The notes under the pieces: model-generated
Databases searched by the model: none
Seen by the model: only the letters and a program-made list of their open reading frames with translations
What the model was told of the DNA's origin: nothing
Assembly (NCBI GenBank): GCA_949128115.1
Contig: OX421964.1
Span: forward strand, 45,858,601-45,922,600
Length of the DNA: 64,000 nt
Origin: Anaspis maculata
Taxonomy: Eukaryota > Arthropoda > Insecta > Coleoptera > Scraptiidae
Direction of reading: 5' to 3'
Shown: in pieces, positions 1-12,300 of the stretch
How positions within the stretch are numbered: the stretch's first letter is position 1
Layout of the letters: each line of letters begins with the position of its first letter
Position numbers and translations under genes: made by a program

Positions 1-1667
1 GCACTGATAAGCCGAGAAGGAGGAAAACATTAATTTAAAAAAAAAAATTAAAAAAATATATTTTCATAAAATAGCCTCCTATGTCATTTTAGTCTTACTT
101 GCGGGTATAATGACATAGGCATAAAAAATATGCAAAAATATGACCGAAAGTTTTATACGACCAATACCAATTAAACCAAGACATAAACTCACAGAGGCAA
201 TAATAAAGAACGTGAAAAATACGCAGTCAACATGAGGGCATGTAGGAAATATAAGAACACAAATGTAAAACAAAAACTTAGCAAAAACAAAACAAGACAA
301 AGCAATAATGCTTTTGAATTAACAAACTCAAACCGCACAAATGAACTCTTCAGTTTTGGACACCACATCTGCGTACTCGCAATGTGCTCAAATTTTACAT
401 GTGAATTCCTATGTCATTTTGCCCTGATGAGTATCATGTCATTTTGCCCCAAACTAACAAAATTTCACTAAGATAATCCTGTGTTGCTTGCATATGAGAT
501 GGCCTCGTCGATTTGTAGAGAAAATGACTACCAAATGACACACCACCATTAGCAATAATTGCGATTCAATGAGCTTTTCACATTCACAGAATCTGGGCTC
601 AATCGGAATAAAAATATTATATTGAGTACTTGAAATTCTGGACTTTTAATCCTGTGGCAAAACGGTTCAAACCAGAATGATGCGGTTTGGTAGAAATGTA
701 GTTCTCTCAACTTGACTTTCGGCAAACAGCAACCGAGAACCATCAGAAACGCCTAAATCAAAATAAGCTCAGTATCTCATTTTACCCAAGTATGTCATTT
801 TAGGCAGATCTCCCTGTTCAAGGTTATGCCAAATCAGAAAGAGATTTGCTTAGAAAAGCAATTTGCTCTTTAATCCCACACTGCAGAAAGACTTTGCATG
901 GTAATTTCATGCTCTAATCGTCCTAACAAGCCCGACTGGTAAACAAATTTTCAACACATCTACTGTTCCGAATGTTCGCATCAATATTTGAGTAGGAGTC
1001 AAACAGTAGTCAAAGTTGAAGCTCGTAAGAGAAATAATTGGCAATATTTTTGTACTTTTTAGGAGCGGCACATATTAGCATTTTGCTAGGTAATCTGCAG
1101 TTACCATTACGAGGCAAATACATATACCCAGGGTAGAACAATCCTCCCATTTTTCAATTCAGAGTGATGTGAGTGTTCAAATCATACCGCAGGAAAGGAC
1201 TTGCATAATCACCGCCGAATGTGATATATGAACACTTGCAGCAAAGATGCAGCAGCCAGACGACAACATTATGTTATAGCCAGCACAACAGAGCTATGTA
1301 GCCAACATAATGTTGTAACAACATAGGTAATCTTATGACGAAATTACAGAATCACCCCAGTCAGAAGTGAAGTGAAAGTGACATTTATTAAACATAATTT
1401 TGAATTTCGTGCATCAGCAGCATGGCAAACTGGTTAAATTGAAATGGGAATGGGTCCTTAATATTGCATACGTTCTTGCCGTAAGAAAACACAGACGGAC
1501 CAACAGAATTTTGTCTTTTGTTTGGGACTTTTGAGAGAAAAAAAATCGGAGAGGCGGCTGACGACGGTGCAGTATGCGCGCGCTTGCTGTAGGCATTTCT
1601 TTCCATCTCATCGAAAGTGAGCATAAGACACTTTCACTCTAGCAAAAGTAGCAAATAGAATAGGTGA
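1..1667. other. AT-rich non-coding DNA
   Basis: No gene is supported here; the open frames are short and unrecognised. A phrase resembling TATGTCATTTTGCC recurs near 79, 409, 434 and 783, suggesting a decayed repeat. A short inverted repeat, ACAACATTATGTT (1263-1275) against AACATAATGTTGT (1304-1316), can form a hairpin. Confidence 0.5.
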
Positions 1668-1985
1668 ATTTAAATAAATATTGCGCCTCTCAGGGCCATA
1701 TAGCCCTTCGCAGTAGTCGCATTTCTAATGAAACAAAGCTTTCCGGTTACCACAACATCAGACGGTCGCGTCGGACCGAAACCGCACGAACACGTGTTTC
1801 GCCCCTATTGGGGACTCATCAGTACGGAGGCATTCTGTCAAACCATCCGATGCTGTGGCAGCCAGAGATCTCATCGTAATATACACCTAGAAGAACTCCT
1901 AATATGTGAGTCCTCCAAGCGGCGCCATCTATCAAAGGCATTCCGCAGATGCTATATTCCAAGGCATCAGGCATGCGGGAAAAAT
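1668..1985 (-). mobile_element. Hammerhead-bearing retroelement copy B (retrozyme/PLE-like)
   Basis: This about 318-bp minus-strand copy is homologous along its length to the plus-strand copy at 2287-2535. Shared landmarks in order are a GCATGCCTGATGC block, a GGCGCCGCTTGGAGGACTC block, a CAGCATCGGATGGTTTGAC block, a hammerhead core and a GTCTGATGTTGTGG tail. It has no open frame of note. Small non-coding repeats with type I hammerheads are known in animals as retrozymes and in Penelope-like elements; assignment to either is inference. It lies in inverted orientation to the tandem copy downstream. Confidence 0.6.
1783..1830 (-). ncRNA. Hammerhead ribozyme motif, copy B
   Basis: On the minus strand the core reads CTGATGA (1816-1822), a stem II of CCCC-AATA-GGGG with one bulged base, then GAAAC (1796-1800) and an ACGTGTT segment. 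The short palindromic CACGTG takes the place of stem III, as in minimal type I hammerheads. The cleavage triplet is GTT instead of GTC. Stem I pairs poorly here, so this copy is probably inactive. Confidence 0.5.
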
Positions 1986-2107
1986 TAACAGAATTCCACG
2001 TAAAGCAACACCGTAGCCAAGAGCATCGATGGGTAGGTGTACACATGTATACTCAAGCCGAGTAGAGCAATGTTAAAAGACAACTAACACGCAAATATGG
2101 ATAAATA

Positions 2108-2220
2108 TTCCTCTTATAGGGCCATATAGCGGGCACCTCGCATTTTTAATGAAACAAAGCTCTCCGACTACAACAACATCAGACGGTCGTCGGACCGAAA
2201 CTGCACAGACACGTGTTTAT
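2108..2220 (-). mobile_element. Truncated hammerhead element copy C
   Basis: The minus strand carries only the 3' part of the element: AAACACGTGTC, the stem I strand TGTGCAG, the GTCTGATGTTGTTG tail and the AAAGCTTTGTTTCATTA-like end seen in copy B. It abuts copy A head to head, so the two hammerhead 3' halves form a palindrome centred near 2220. Confidence 0.55.
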
Positions 2221-2535
2221 ACGCCCAATAGGGGCGAAACACGTGTCTGTGCAGTTTCGGCCCAACCGTCTGATGTTGTGGTAGCTCCCTCGCATGCCTG
2301 ATGCTTTGAAATACAGCATCTGCGGAATGCCTTTGATAGATGGCGCCGCTTGGAGGACTCACATATTAGGAGTCCTCCTTGGTGTATATTACCATGAGAT
2401 CTCTGACTGCCACAGCATCGGATGGTTTGACTGAATGCCTGCCCACTGATGAGCCCCCAATAGGGGCGAAACACGTGTCCGTGCAGATTCGGTTCGAACG
2501 TCTGATGTTGTGGTAGTCGGAGAGCTTTGTTTTAA
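2219..2535 (+). mobile_element. Tandem hammerhead element copy A (retrozyme-like, 232-nt monomer)
   Basis: A partial hammerhead (GAAAC at 2236-2240, predicted cut after 2247) is followed by a full body and a second, complete hammerhead (GAAAC at 2468-2472, predicted cut after 2479). The two predicted cut sites are 232 nt apart, so transcription and self-cleavage would release a 232-nt monomer (2248-2479). The body has a perfect 9-bp hairpin, GGAGGACTC (2352-2360) with GAGTCCTCC (2370-2378). In copy B this hairpin stays fully paired using two G-U pairs. There is no protein frame. The tandem, ribozyme-bounded layout is what is known for animal retrozymes; activity is inferred, not shown. Confidence 0.6.
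2439..2486 (+). ncRNA. Hammerhead ribozyme motif, copy A
   Basis: The core is CTGATGA (2446-2452), stem II GCCCC-CAATA-GGGGC fully paired, GAAA (2468-2471), a CACGTG palindrome as stem III and GTC (2477-2479). Stem I pairs CTGCCCA (2439-2445) with CGTGCAG (2480-2486) at five of seven positions. The partial copy at 2248-2254 reads TGTGCAG, which would pair at six of seven. Very weak stem III hammerheads are known to work as dimers; the palindrome here would suit that. Confidence 0.65.
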
Positions 2536-4796
2536 GTAGATTATTCCTTTACCAGGGTGAGTCTCAATAGCGCAAGGACGAAAGGTTCGGTTGAAACTCT
2601 AAAAAGCAAAAATATTCGAAAAATAGAACATCATACAAACTCAACCTGATGATAATTTCGAGCCGCCTTAGAGCCTTATTGGCCAGCTCTTAAAAAATTT
2701 TGTTTGTGGATAGTGTGTACTTATTCCCATCACTGGATATGCACAAGAAAATTATATAATTTTTGGAATAATCTCAATTGTATTTCCTCTTATATGGTGT
2801 TCTGGTGTTGATGCAAAATTCCAAAAAAAACAAGATTTTTTGGACACGCCGAGCATCTTCAATATTTGCTTAGTTAGCACAATGACTATTTCCGCAAAGC
2901 AGACTTCTTGACTTCAATTCTGGCTTCATGTTAGTAGTTCTATACCACCATTAATTCAACACAATACACACAAACTTGGGTACCAACCAAGTTCTTGTTG
3001 TATTGTGCGTGATAATTAGGCACCTTTTTTTTTCAAATCGTTTCACGAAAAAAACCATCTCGATTTTGCCGACTAAGCTTGATTTTGCCGACTGAATTCT
3101 TGCGACTGGAGAGGTGTCACACCACCCACACCCCCCCTCCCTTTGGACCGGCCCTGGCAGTAGCTGTGTGGCTCAACAGCATCCATGTGAGGAAAGCTGA
3201 CGTGCAACTCAGTAGAACAATGAGAATATATCAGGCACCATCAAAACTCCCCACACCTACTTTTCTAGGTTTTGCTATTGCATGGAAATTTCAGTTTCTT
3301 AGATTTTGTCTTATCAGATTTTGGTGCTAAAAGATTTGATTGTGTATCTATTTTTTTGACCTTTAGAGATGCAAAGATTTCGTCTATACATAAAATTCTC
3401 AACTTTTGTGCTAGCCAGAACATCATGTAAGTATCCAAGTGTACTGGATCTCGACTGATGGTGAGTAGTTAGGTGATGAGGCGAAAGTAAAACGCATCAT
3501 AAGGCATACGAGCTTTCTCGAAACAATTATTTATTAACGAAAGCACTCGCGTTAAATGTCGTGCCTGTCTTGTAATTAATGAGCCAATAAATATGCCTAA
3601 TATGACAAATTATCTCGGAATAAATCATGTTAAGCACATACAGAGTTCTAAGGTGTGAATTGGAGTTGCTTGGGCAGGGGTCAAGAAAGGAGCGAAAAAC
3701 TCTATAGGTAGAGGTATATGCTACTTACTACTAATACTACTTCACCACCACCTATACCACACACTCATTATCATTACAACTACTTACCAATGGCACACCG
3801 CCAGCAGACAGTCGCATAATTACAACAATCATGCAACAGTATTTTGTTGTAATGAGTTTTTATTGTTTGGTGAGAAGGCGGCAGCTATATCGTAAATTAC
3901 GTTTCGATTGCATTCTTGGAATTCGTACACCTATAATATGTTACGTTATTAAACGCGCGCTCAATTTATTTAAATAATATACCATTGCCATTAGTAGTCT
4001 ACGAGACATTGCAGGACTGACTCCTATACCTAGACACACTGACCCTGAGAGAGTTACCGGAAATTCAAATGTGACACGACAGGTCAGGGAGCGAGCTCGA
4101 ATTGAATTTATTTGGATTTAGTTTGAAAACAGCGCTCGCGAGTGCTTACGCAAGAGTTTGATGATAAAATGATGGACGCATGAAAAGTCAAAAATTCAGT
4201 AAAAAGGCGGTTTCATTTCTACGGAGCATCTCCGCCAGAAAAATTGCCTGTGAATCCTAGTGGTAGAGGGATTCAATCACGATACTGTTATGAATTTGAG
4301 TTGGGTTTTACTTCCCCGGCCTCCATCAACATGGTAAAGAAAATACTGTGATCGTGCAGAAAAAATCAAGATATTGATTAAGACCATTTCCAGAAGCTGT
4401 CTGCCTGTCTGTGTGTATGGGTGTGTGTCTGGTAATCTTTCACGTTCCACGATAACTTCATTGTAATTTGATATGATAATGGTTTTACCATGGAATGCAT
4501 GCGCTATTGCGCTCATTAATAGTCAGGGGTCATTCGGTATCCCGTGGGCTCCTTCGTGAAGGGGGAAGAGACCTTCCATTTCTTATAGTCCTATTATGTG
4601 GAGATACCAAAATGTTTTGGTGCCACTTTCAGAATGGGGTAATTTCAAAATGGGGGCATTTGTTTCCGGTGACGCATTTATTCAGACCGAACTTGCTTCA
4701 TTTTTACCCGATTTAGAAAAATTTCTTTCGAAATACATGAATTCATATTTCCTATCCGCTGCTGCCATCGGTTATTATTAGAAAGCGGATTCCATC
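2536..4796. other. Non-coding DNA
   Basis: I see no recognisable gene or complete mobile element. The open frames at 3079-3330 and 4277-4516 match nothing I know. Short homopurine and GT-rich runs occur near 3120-3150 and 4408-4430. Confidence 0.5.
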
Positions 4797-4921
4797 TACC
4801 GTATGTTCATTAAAAACTTCAATAAAGGGAGGCTGTGACGCAGGCCATTCTATCCGAAAACGGCCAGGTTATCATCGGCCCACGGCCTCCCTTTATTGAA
4901 TTTTTTTATGAACATACTGTA
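4797..4921. mobile_element. 125-bp MITE, copy 1
   Basis: The terminal inverted repeats are TACCGTATGTTCAT and its near-complement ATGAACATACTGTA; an inner pair, AATAAAGGGAGGC and GCCTCCCTTTATT, extends them. A second copy of the same length lies at 23006-23130. Ends beginning TA suit a Tc1/mariner-type MITE. It sits directly against the 420-bp repeat that follows. Confidence 0.8.
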
Positions 4922-5345
4922 TAAGGAACCTTAATACCAAGTTTTATTTCGCATATAATTTATTATTTTGAGTTTTTACCGCATACAAATTGATAGTCCA
5001 TATAATCGCATACAGCCGCATATTTAGTCCATATTTCTGCATCAAACTGAATATTTGTTGATATTTTGGCCATTTTATCTAGATGTGTCAGAAAAATCAC
5101 AATTTTTCCATTTTAAGAGAAAAATAAAATTAGAAATTATTTTTTTTACTTCGAGGTCAGAGTTGGTTGTTTAGTTTTACATGTAAATGTTGATATTTTC
5201 AATATTTTTGCAGCTTATATCACATATTTACTCGCATATATTGCTTTATTTGAACATTTTTGCCGCATATTTTGATACTTTTTAAGCGCATATAAACTGC
5301 ATATTTTGAGCTTTTTTACCGCATATAAATCCGCTCTCTAGTTAT
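4922..5345 (+). repeat. 420-bp ATATGCGG-rich repeat, copy 1
   Basis: The sequence runs from TATAAGGAACC to AAATCCGCTCTC and is packed with CGCATATA/TATATGCGG motifs at both ends, so the ends partly pair. An inverted copy at 47807-48231 matches throughout, and a remnant of one end is at 57385-57400. There is no open frame, and the class is unknown. Confidence 0.7.
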
Positions 5346-6449
5346 TATTTATATCAATCTGGTTGGCCCGAGGGTTGACCAAAATCAAAGAAAAAAACTA
5401 ATATCTATGATGACTTTCAGTCCTACAAGTTTCTCGACTGTTTCTCAACCTAATTCAAGTTGTATTGAGTATTAATCCTAACAGCATCTAAAATGAATGA
5501 AGCTCACTGCACAAAAGCGTTTGAAAAATGGTTTCCAGTTGTACCAATTATCAAATATTTTGTTTGAGTAGTTTTTGAATAATTTGGAAAAACTGTCTAA
5601 TGGGTTCACATTGATTGAAATGAATTCACTCCACAATAGGCTACTACTGGACATCAATCGCATTTCAGTATAAAAGTATCGTAAATTTGATAAATATCTG
5701 AATGACAAATTTGTAGTTGGAAAAGTTTTTCGGAATATGATTTCATTTCGGTAAAAAATCAATTTTAAAGTGGACTCATTCAAATCAGGAATAATATGCT
5801 ACGTCACAGCTTGAAATTAGGCTAGGAGATACGAGGGAGGAAGGAGAGGGGAACGCATTTGACATTTGACCTAATCATTCGTTCTGGATCCATTATGTAG
5901 TGGTGTATTTTCACGTGCGACCACAAGTTTATTACAAGGAACTTGTTTTTGATGCCATCGCATGGAGTTATTATGTATTATGAAGCGAAATTGTATTCAA
6001 AAACGCTAGATTACCTATTTGACGTGGGCTTGACATATGGCATGCGGAACGCGCAGTACTGCCACTCATATGGCACTAATAACACTGTTGTGACATTAAT
6101 CCGAAGCCTGCACGAGCAAAAATAAGTGAATTTTAAGGAAGAATCGACCAAAATGTGAGATCAAACCATAGCACCCCAGCATTTCAGTTTATTTCTTTGA
6201 TATAAATCAGTTCAAAACGAAAAGGTGTTCTTCAGTCATTGAATGGCCAACTAGAGTTTCTATTGGCTGTTCAAAATGTGAAGTCATGCATTTGCCGCGC
6301 CATTCAAACAGACAGAATCTTTTCCATGTTTTTCTTTATATGTACAAAAACTTTTTAAAACAAAATCATCTTGCCAATGCAACAATTTTGGGAGGATCTT
6401 TCATAAAAAGAAATAAAAAACCCATGTCCACTAGCCTATTAATGGAATT
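5346..6449. other. Non-coding DNA
   Basis: No gene or clear repeat boundary is seen. The minus-strand open frame at 5478-5783 (101 codons) resembles other repeat-derived frames in the window (TGAATGACAAA phrases also occur near 13768) and is not supported as a gene. Confidence 0.4.
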
Positions 6450-6499
6450 TCAACTAGTTTACACCGAAAAAAGAGTCCGAATGTTCATAATAAGTATTC

Positions 6500-7190
6500 G
6501 AAATGATTGCCGTTATTTTCAAGGCAATAATAAAGCCTGTTCTCGAACTTTTGGCGAAGGTTTTCGAAGGTTCTCTTGAACGCGCGACATTCTTCGGTAA
6601 TTCTACGTCGCAGTTCCTCAATCGACCACCGCTGAGTTCCAAAAACAACAGACTTCAAGTCATCCCACAGAAGAAGTCTGGAGGAGTCAAATCCGATGAT
6701 CTGGGAGGCTTTTCAATGGGTCCGCTTCTGTCAATCCACCGACCTGTACATTGGATCATCTAACTGCTTACTAACATAGTGAGGTGAAGCTCCATCTTGT
6801 TGCAAATGGATAAAGTTCTTGCTCAAGTGAGGGTTTCCATCTAGGTCTATCTTATTTTCCAATTCACAAACCATTAGGGGCTCGATGGTGATTTTCAACA
6901 TTTCTGCATAAAGCGCACCATTCAAATTCCCGTCTGGGCCGATGGCCGATGGGCCAATAATTGCGTTTCCCAGTATTCGCGCCCACACATCTAAAGTTGT
7001 TTTTCGGGGTACTCTCCGGAAGACGTGAAGATTATCGTCACTCCAGTTCCAGTAGCGACAATTTTGTTTGTTCACATGACCATTCAAGAAAAAAGTCCAT
7101 TCGTCACTGAAACAAATGTTTTTCACGTTCGCGAGTTGAGGTCTACAGGAAATCGTTGCGTCATAGCTTCACAAAACTCAATCTGTCTAT
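6500..7190 (-). pseudogene. Broken Tc1/mariner-type transposase
   Basis: The minus strand encodes the catalytic part of an IS630-Tc1-mariner transposase of the type common in insects. In order I see FSDEWTFFLNGHVN (first catalytic Asp) with CRYW, an LQQDGASPHY block (second Asp), then in another frame PPRSSDLTPPDFF (third acidic position), and again shifted LWDDLKSVVFG and RQKFENRLYYCLE near the C terminus. At least two frameshifts and the absence of the N-terminal DNA-binding region show it is dead. A related C-terminal piece lies inverted just downstream at 7236-7400. Confidence 0.8.
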
Positions 7191-7235
7191 CAGGATCATC
7201 ATCCTCAAGTTCCTAACAGTTCAGGAATTAGAATA

Positions 7236-7400
7236 TAGGATGGATCGGATGGATCAGATAAAGAGTTTCAAGAGAAACCTCCGAAAACGTTCAATGCCCA
7301 AGAGTTCGAGAACCAGGCTTTATTATTGCCTAGAAAACAACGGCAATCATTCAAATCCTTCTTGTGAACATTCGATCTTTTCTTTTTGGTTTGAAATAGA
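7236..7400 (+). pseudogene. Inverted C-terminal transposase fragment
   Basis: On the plus strand the segment is homologous to the C-terminal coding end of the transposase above, here as FKRNL..., FENQ-like and LPRKQ/RLYYCLENNGN in shifting frames, followed by the same GAACATTCG... trailer. It faces the other copy tail-outward, so the two form the ends of a foldback structure. Confidence 0.65.
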
Positions 7401-8780
7401 AAAAAAATTGATTTATGGAGTGGGGTGAATTCATTCAAATCAATGTAAATAAATAAATAAAACTAAATAGACAGTTTTTTTCAAATTATTCGGTAAACTC
7501 GAATGAAATATGGAGTTGGAGTACCATTGGGGAGCATTTTTCAAGGACTTTCCAATGATGTATCACAAGTGAGCGGTTGCCATTTGAAGAAAATTAGTGG
7601 AGAGGGCTGGGGCTCGCTCAGACACTGAGTGAGGGTGAATCACTGACTTCACCTCGGACTTCACTATTGTGGCTCCCCCTCCATTCTGCCGGAACGATTT
7701 TGGGCAAATTTCAATGTCGACTTTTGTTTCAGACTTATAGGCAATTGTATCTAAGTTTTGAATTTGAAACCCTGTATGTATGAAGTTACCGAAATGCTTT
7801 GGTGTCAATTTCAAAATGGCAGCGTACCGATTTGGCGGCCACCTGGATTTGAATAAGATGCATTTACACGGTAGTCTGGTTTTTTTAAGATAGTAGATGA
7901 GGACGATGAGGGTAACACCATTCTTGACTTCAATCCACATGGGGTACCGAATTACACTCGAATATCTTAAAAAATCACTGATTCATAAAAAAATGTCAAT
8001 TTTTATGCAACTGACCACTAATTCAAGGATTTTTGAAAAAGAGTTGCAATTTTTGCATTATTGAACACATCTCACACATCTCAATCAAATGTAGACGTAG
8101 AAATATACCTACCTATTCAACAAAGAACGAAGATACGACATGTTTATTGTTTATGTCAAAGCCAATTTTTCCCTAATAGAACGTATGTAACCATAATCAA
8201 GATCATTTTTTGGTTTTTAAATAGGTCATGTCGTGACTTGTGACTGTGTTTCATCTCCTGCATTTCAGCATACTGTTGTCGAGTGGTCAGTCTTGGGACT
8301 CGAACTGTAGGTGAAATCGAGTCTAAATAACGGCAGGATCCTACTTAACATCTTACGTTCACTAATCTCCCAAAAAGGAAGTGCGTTACTGATGTGTCTC
8401 AAGGCCGTGAGGGCATATTCTCTTGCTTGATATACGCAAACGGATTCCAGAACATCTTTGTACATTGTTGCGGAAAGTCCTGGAAGGTTCTCGTCGCGAC
8501 TTTTCCATTTCGGCATATTTTGTTGCTCGTCTATCGGGACTCTATCGGGAGTTCCAGAAAAGTCTAGTTCGGCAAGCTCTCAAACGGCTCCTCCGCCAAT
8601 TGTATGGGTTTGTTGCTTATCCTCGCTTGAACTAGAGTCTCCAGCCAATGAATAACCAATGCTATACTTGTAACGTAATTTGGTCAGTTATTCATACCAG
8701 GCGATATTATTTTTATCCACAAGACTTCGACCTGTTAAGTGGGAATTGAAGAGGTAACAAGATTGCTGGAAAGCACTGGA
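7401..8780. other. Non-coding DNA with repeat-like open frames
   Basis: A 125-codon minus frame (7563-7940) and an 83-codon minus frame (8265-8516) occur, neither recognised. The second can be read further upstream as far as a stop (TGA) just before an ELAELDFSGTPDR stretch, so it may be a relic of a coding sequence. Neither is supported as a gene. Confidence 0.35.
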
Positions 8781-8782
8781 TA

Positions 8783-9370
8783 TCAGAAAACCGCCGCGTT
8801 GCGACACTGCCGGCAAAACAAATTTCTCCAATCTCCTACCTCAGGATAGCCGCGTGCATTCGCGTAAATTAAAACTCGATTGCTTCTTCTGGTCTGTTGT
8901 GTGTGACGGTGCCTTACCGCATTTTGTGAAAAATAATTATTGTCGCAGATTTCGGGGCCCAAGTACAAAACAGTCTGGGAATTGCAAACGGCCAGGCCGG
9001 CAAAAGGTCGTCGTACATTTGGCAGGTGGGTCAGTGCACGCTTGGGCGACTCCGGGCCGAAATTCCTCGCAATAGCTCTCATGGGCGCTTTTCTTCGTGT
9101 TCTTTTTCTTATACTCGTATGTATGCATTTGCAGCAGGTAAGCCACGCATTTTTAAATACACCTGCCGCGGTGCTCTCGGAAAATAGTCTGCCTGGTCTT
9201 TTTGCAAACACAGGTGTCGATGGCCCTCTCCTCAACCCTTGCCGATGCCATACAACACGCTTCACGCATCCACGACACGGACAAAAACACGTATAATATG
9301 CTGGCTGGTAGGTGGCTTGCACCAAGGCAAAGATGATGTCTGGCGGTTCACACCGTGATGGAGCGTTCAC
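8783..9370. other. GC-rich patch with overlapping long open frames
   Basis: The local base composition is visibly richer in G and C than its surroundings. A 195-codon minus-strand frame fills the patch and a 118-codon plus-strand frame overlaps it. Neither product is recognised. The minus-strand protein is rich in Arg, Cys and Pro, as expected for a chance frame in GC-rich DNA. The patch could be a promoter/first-exon region (see 9081-9137). Confidence 0.3.
9081..9137 (+). CDS. Possible signal-peptide first exon
   Basis: An ATG at 9081 opens 19 codons, MGAFLRVLFLILVCMHLQQ, with the basic-then-hydrophobic profile of a secretory signal peptide. It ends exactly at a strong 5' splice site, CAG|GTAAGC (9135-9143). 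An in-frame ATG further upstream also exists. No second exon was identified, and the start context is only fair (G at +4, C at -3). This may be chance. Confidence 0.2.
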
Positions 9371-12300
9371 CAGAGGCTACACTACCAAATGGAATTTTTA
9401 ATGTTTTCGAATGGGTGATGGGTGGTCCAAAAATAAAACACGACTGTTATTTCGACTTATAAGTAATCATACAAGATGATTCAAGAACCAAAGATGCGAG
9501 AAAATTCCCAGTGTGAAAACTGCTGGGAGCCAAGAAGGGATGACCGATTACTAAACAATCGCGATTCGCGAGGTAAACAAATGGCAGATTCCACAAAAGT
9601 GATGAAGGATAACAGCCGTATGTGCGTTTTTGGACCAACTGCATGGATTAGAAACGACTCATATTCTAAAAAAAAACAAGAAAATACAAATCGTTAGGGA
9701 GCGGAGCAAGAGTACGAAAAGAACGTTGTTTGCTAGTTGATGTTGATGTTGATTCATACCTATTGAAGTTTCACTTATTCCGAGGGTGATTATGGTCACC
9801 ATATACACATTTTTTGATCTATGCAAGAAGGAGGATCAGATAATATCGAAATTTACTTGTATCATACTTGTCTTATACTGTTCTTATGTACATTAGGAGG
9901 TTAGTATGGGTCCCCACTCGTATTTATATAGGTACCCAACATCAACAATAATCAGAAGTCGTCAGTCGCAGTACCTGAAGATATTTGGTTCTTGGAATGA
10001 AATCTTGGATATACCTAGCTTAAAACGTCATTAAAGTTTAGCCTCCACAATGTCCCATGTGATGTCCCAAATCAGTTTGTTTCTGTTGTAATTCCTTTTA
10101 TCTCCCAACCAATCTGTAACCAACAAAAGACCTCAACAAATCACCCTTCGGTGCGTCACACATACATGCTGTAAAATAGTCCGTTATCTCTATAACAGAT
10201 ATTGATATTCGATAGTGCGGGAACGGAGCGCGTCAGGTAGCAGCAGGACTGGGGTTCCCGAATACCTTGTCACGTAACACCTTGCGCGTCAAGCAAGCCA
10301 TCATATGTCACGCGATGCTTATCTTTTTTTCGAATATTTGTCAATTTGGACGAAATTGCGCAATAACACACCCGCCATAACATCATGAGCAACAAAAGAA
10401 ATTATAATCGGATATGAAAAGACATCGTGAAACATAAAAGCCGTATGCTCATTCAGATCTCCATTCTTTTCAATTCCGCGTGCCTTTACCGCGGGACCCA
10501 TTTGACGGAAGAAGCTGGCACTGAAAGCTCTCCTCATCCTGTCTTTGAATCACCACAGCCATGCGCGATCACGCACGGGAACGCTCTCCTCACAAAACAC
10601 CGACTACTTCATCATACGTGATTAAATCTATGGAAATTCAAAGATGCTTAAAAAATATCGTCTCAGCTGAAAGGAATTCCATTCTTATTAAGATCCATCT
10701 TTCCTGTGAGCGCGCGGAGCTTTAGCTCGACGCTCGATTGCCGCGGAAAAGAGGTCACGCGGGGTGAACAGCACAGAAAAAAGCAAGACTTGACCCGGTG
10801 GATGCAGAGCCGTAGCCAGACCATTTTTTGAGGGGTCAAAGTGATTAGAAAATGCCAACTTTCAGTCATAAATTTTCAAAGTTTTCAAAATATTGTAATC
10901 TCCCAACCCACCCCTCTTATAAAAATAAACTTTCCCCAAAGAAGAAGAAGAATCCTCTTTAAAGTTGAAGACTTAGATTGGCCGTTCGTGTTCGTCTAGT
11001 GGTGTTCGTTAGGACTTTAGTTGTTCCGTTGTTACCCCAAAGTAGTACAGGTAAGTGAAAGCTTGGAAATGAAACGCAGAGACTTCAAAATCAACAAAGA
11101 ACAATTTTATTCCAAAGACAAATATATCAACTCATGTTCAAGAATGCAATATCAATCAATTACACCACCCTCCCACTATTTGAAATGCAGTGGGTAAGCC
11201 ACTGATGCAGAGAGAACAAGAGAAAGACGAGAGAGAGTATCGCTCTCGCTAGAACAGATCATATTAGTTCCACGGACCTAGATTGTTGAGGAATCTGTAA
11301 GCGGGAAAGAATACTGCAGACCAAGTGCTCAGCGCAGTGTAGCCACTTGGTGCAGTGTGAAACAGAGACAAAGGTTTATTAGTAAGTTCTACGGTGACCT
11401 AAGTTGACGAGGGATCTGTAGGGAAATAGAGAAGATTTTGGCAAGGACAGTGGCTGGGCACTGCGGCAGAAAGAAGAGGGAGAACACATGACATACACAT
11501 AAATAACAATCAATATTACCAATAAAACGAAACTGTGAATAATCACAGTACATGGGTTCATACATAATAAACATGGTCAATGGAATCATCATCAGTTATT
11601 TATCACAATAAATACCACAACTTGATTCAATGTAAATCAACAATATCAACAACCAGGTCTCAACAGTTAAAGACGTATATTATTTAATAAGATAACAAAG
11701 TAAGGAAAGATATCTTCTCTCACGAGATACCCTTCTCTCACAAAACACGACAATAAGAAAAACATCTGTTGTGTGCAGATCCCTTTCTATCATAAGATCC
11801 AGGCATGGATACAGAAGATATAGTTGATCAGTGTAATATGACACATGATAAACAGAAGTATGAAGAAATCATTAAAGCAATTCAACTCAGATGGAGGAGA
11901 ATAGCCCGACCAGGTCCATCAAGTATGACAGTATACCTCGGAGCTCTCAAAACCACGTCACCTGTTCTACAGGTCATCGCTTTGTTGTCCCGCTAGGCCC
12001 TGTCTCTCATGGTAGCTCGGTCCCAGTTCATCTGGAAATCTTGTGGCGACATCGTTCTACTCTTTCGTCTCTCTCAAGCATCAACAACAGTCACCTACAG
12101 GCTACGTGTATTCCCTTTATCCCCTGAACGTTATTACCCCGCTAATTGTTACAATAATTGACTTTTCTTTGACAGGCAACAAAGGAGCTAAATTACTTAT
12201 CTTCGAGTGTCCTAAAGGCACGGCAGTTATACTCTGGAGGTCTTCATCATCGGAATAGACTTGTATCTTCTCTTTTATATGATCTGGAGCAGGGAATACC

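Noticed and set aside
7563..7940. 125-codon minus-strand frame
   Set aside because: No domain is recognised and the surrounding text looks like repeat sequence; I could not support translation.
8783..9370. 195-codon minus-strand frame
   Set aside because: It lies in GC-rich DNA where chance frames are long; composition is Arg/Cys/Pro-heavy, no domain is recognised, and a second frame overlaps it on the other strand.
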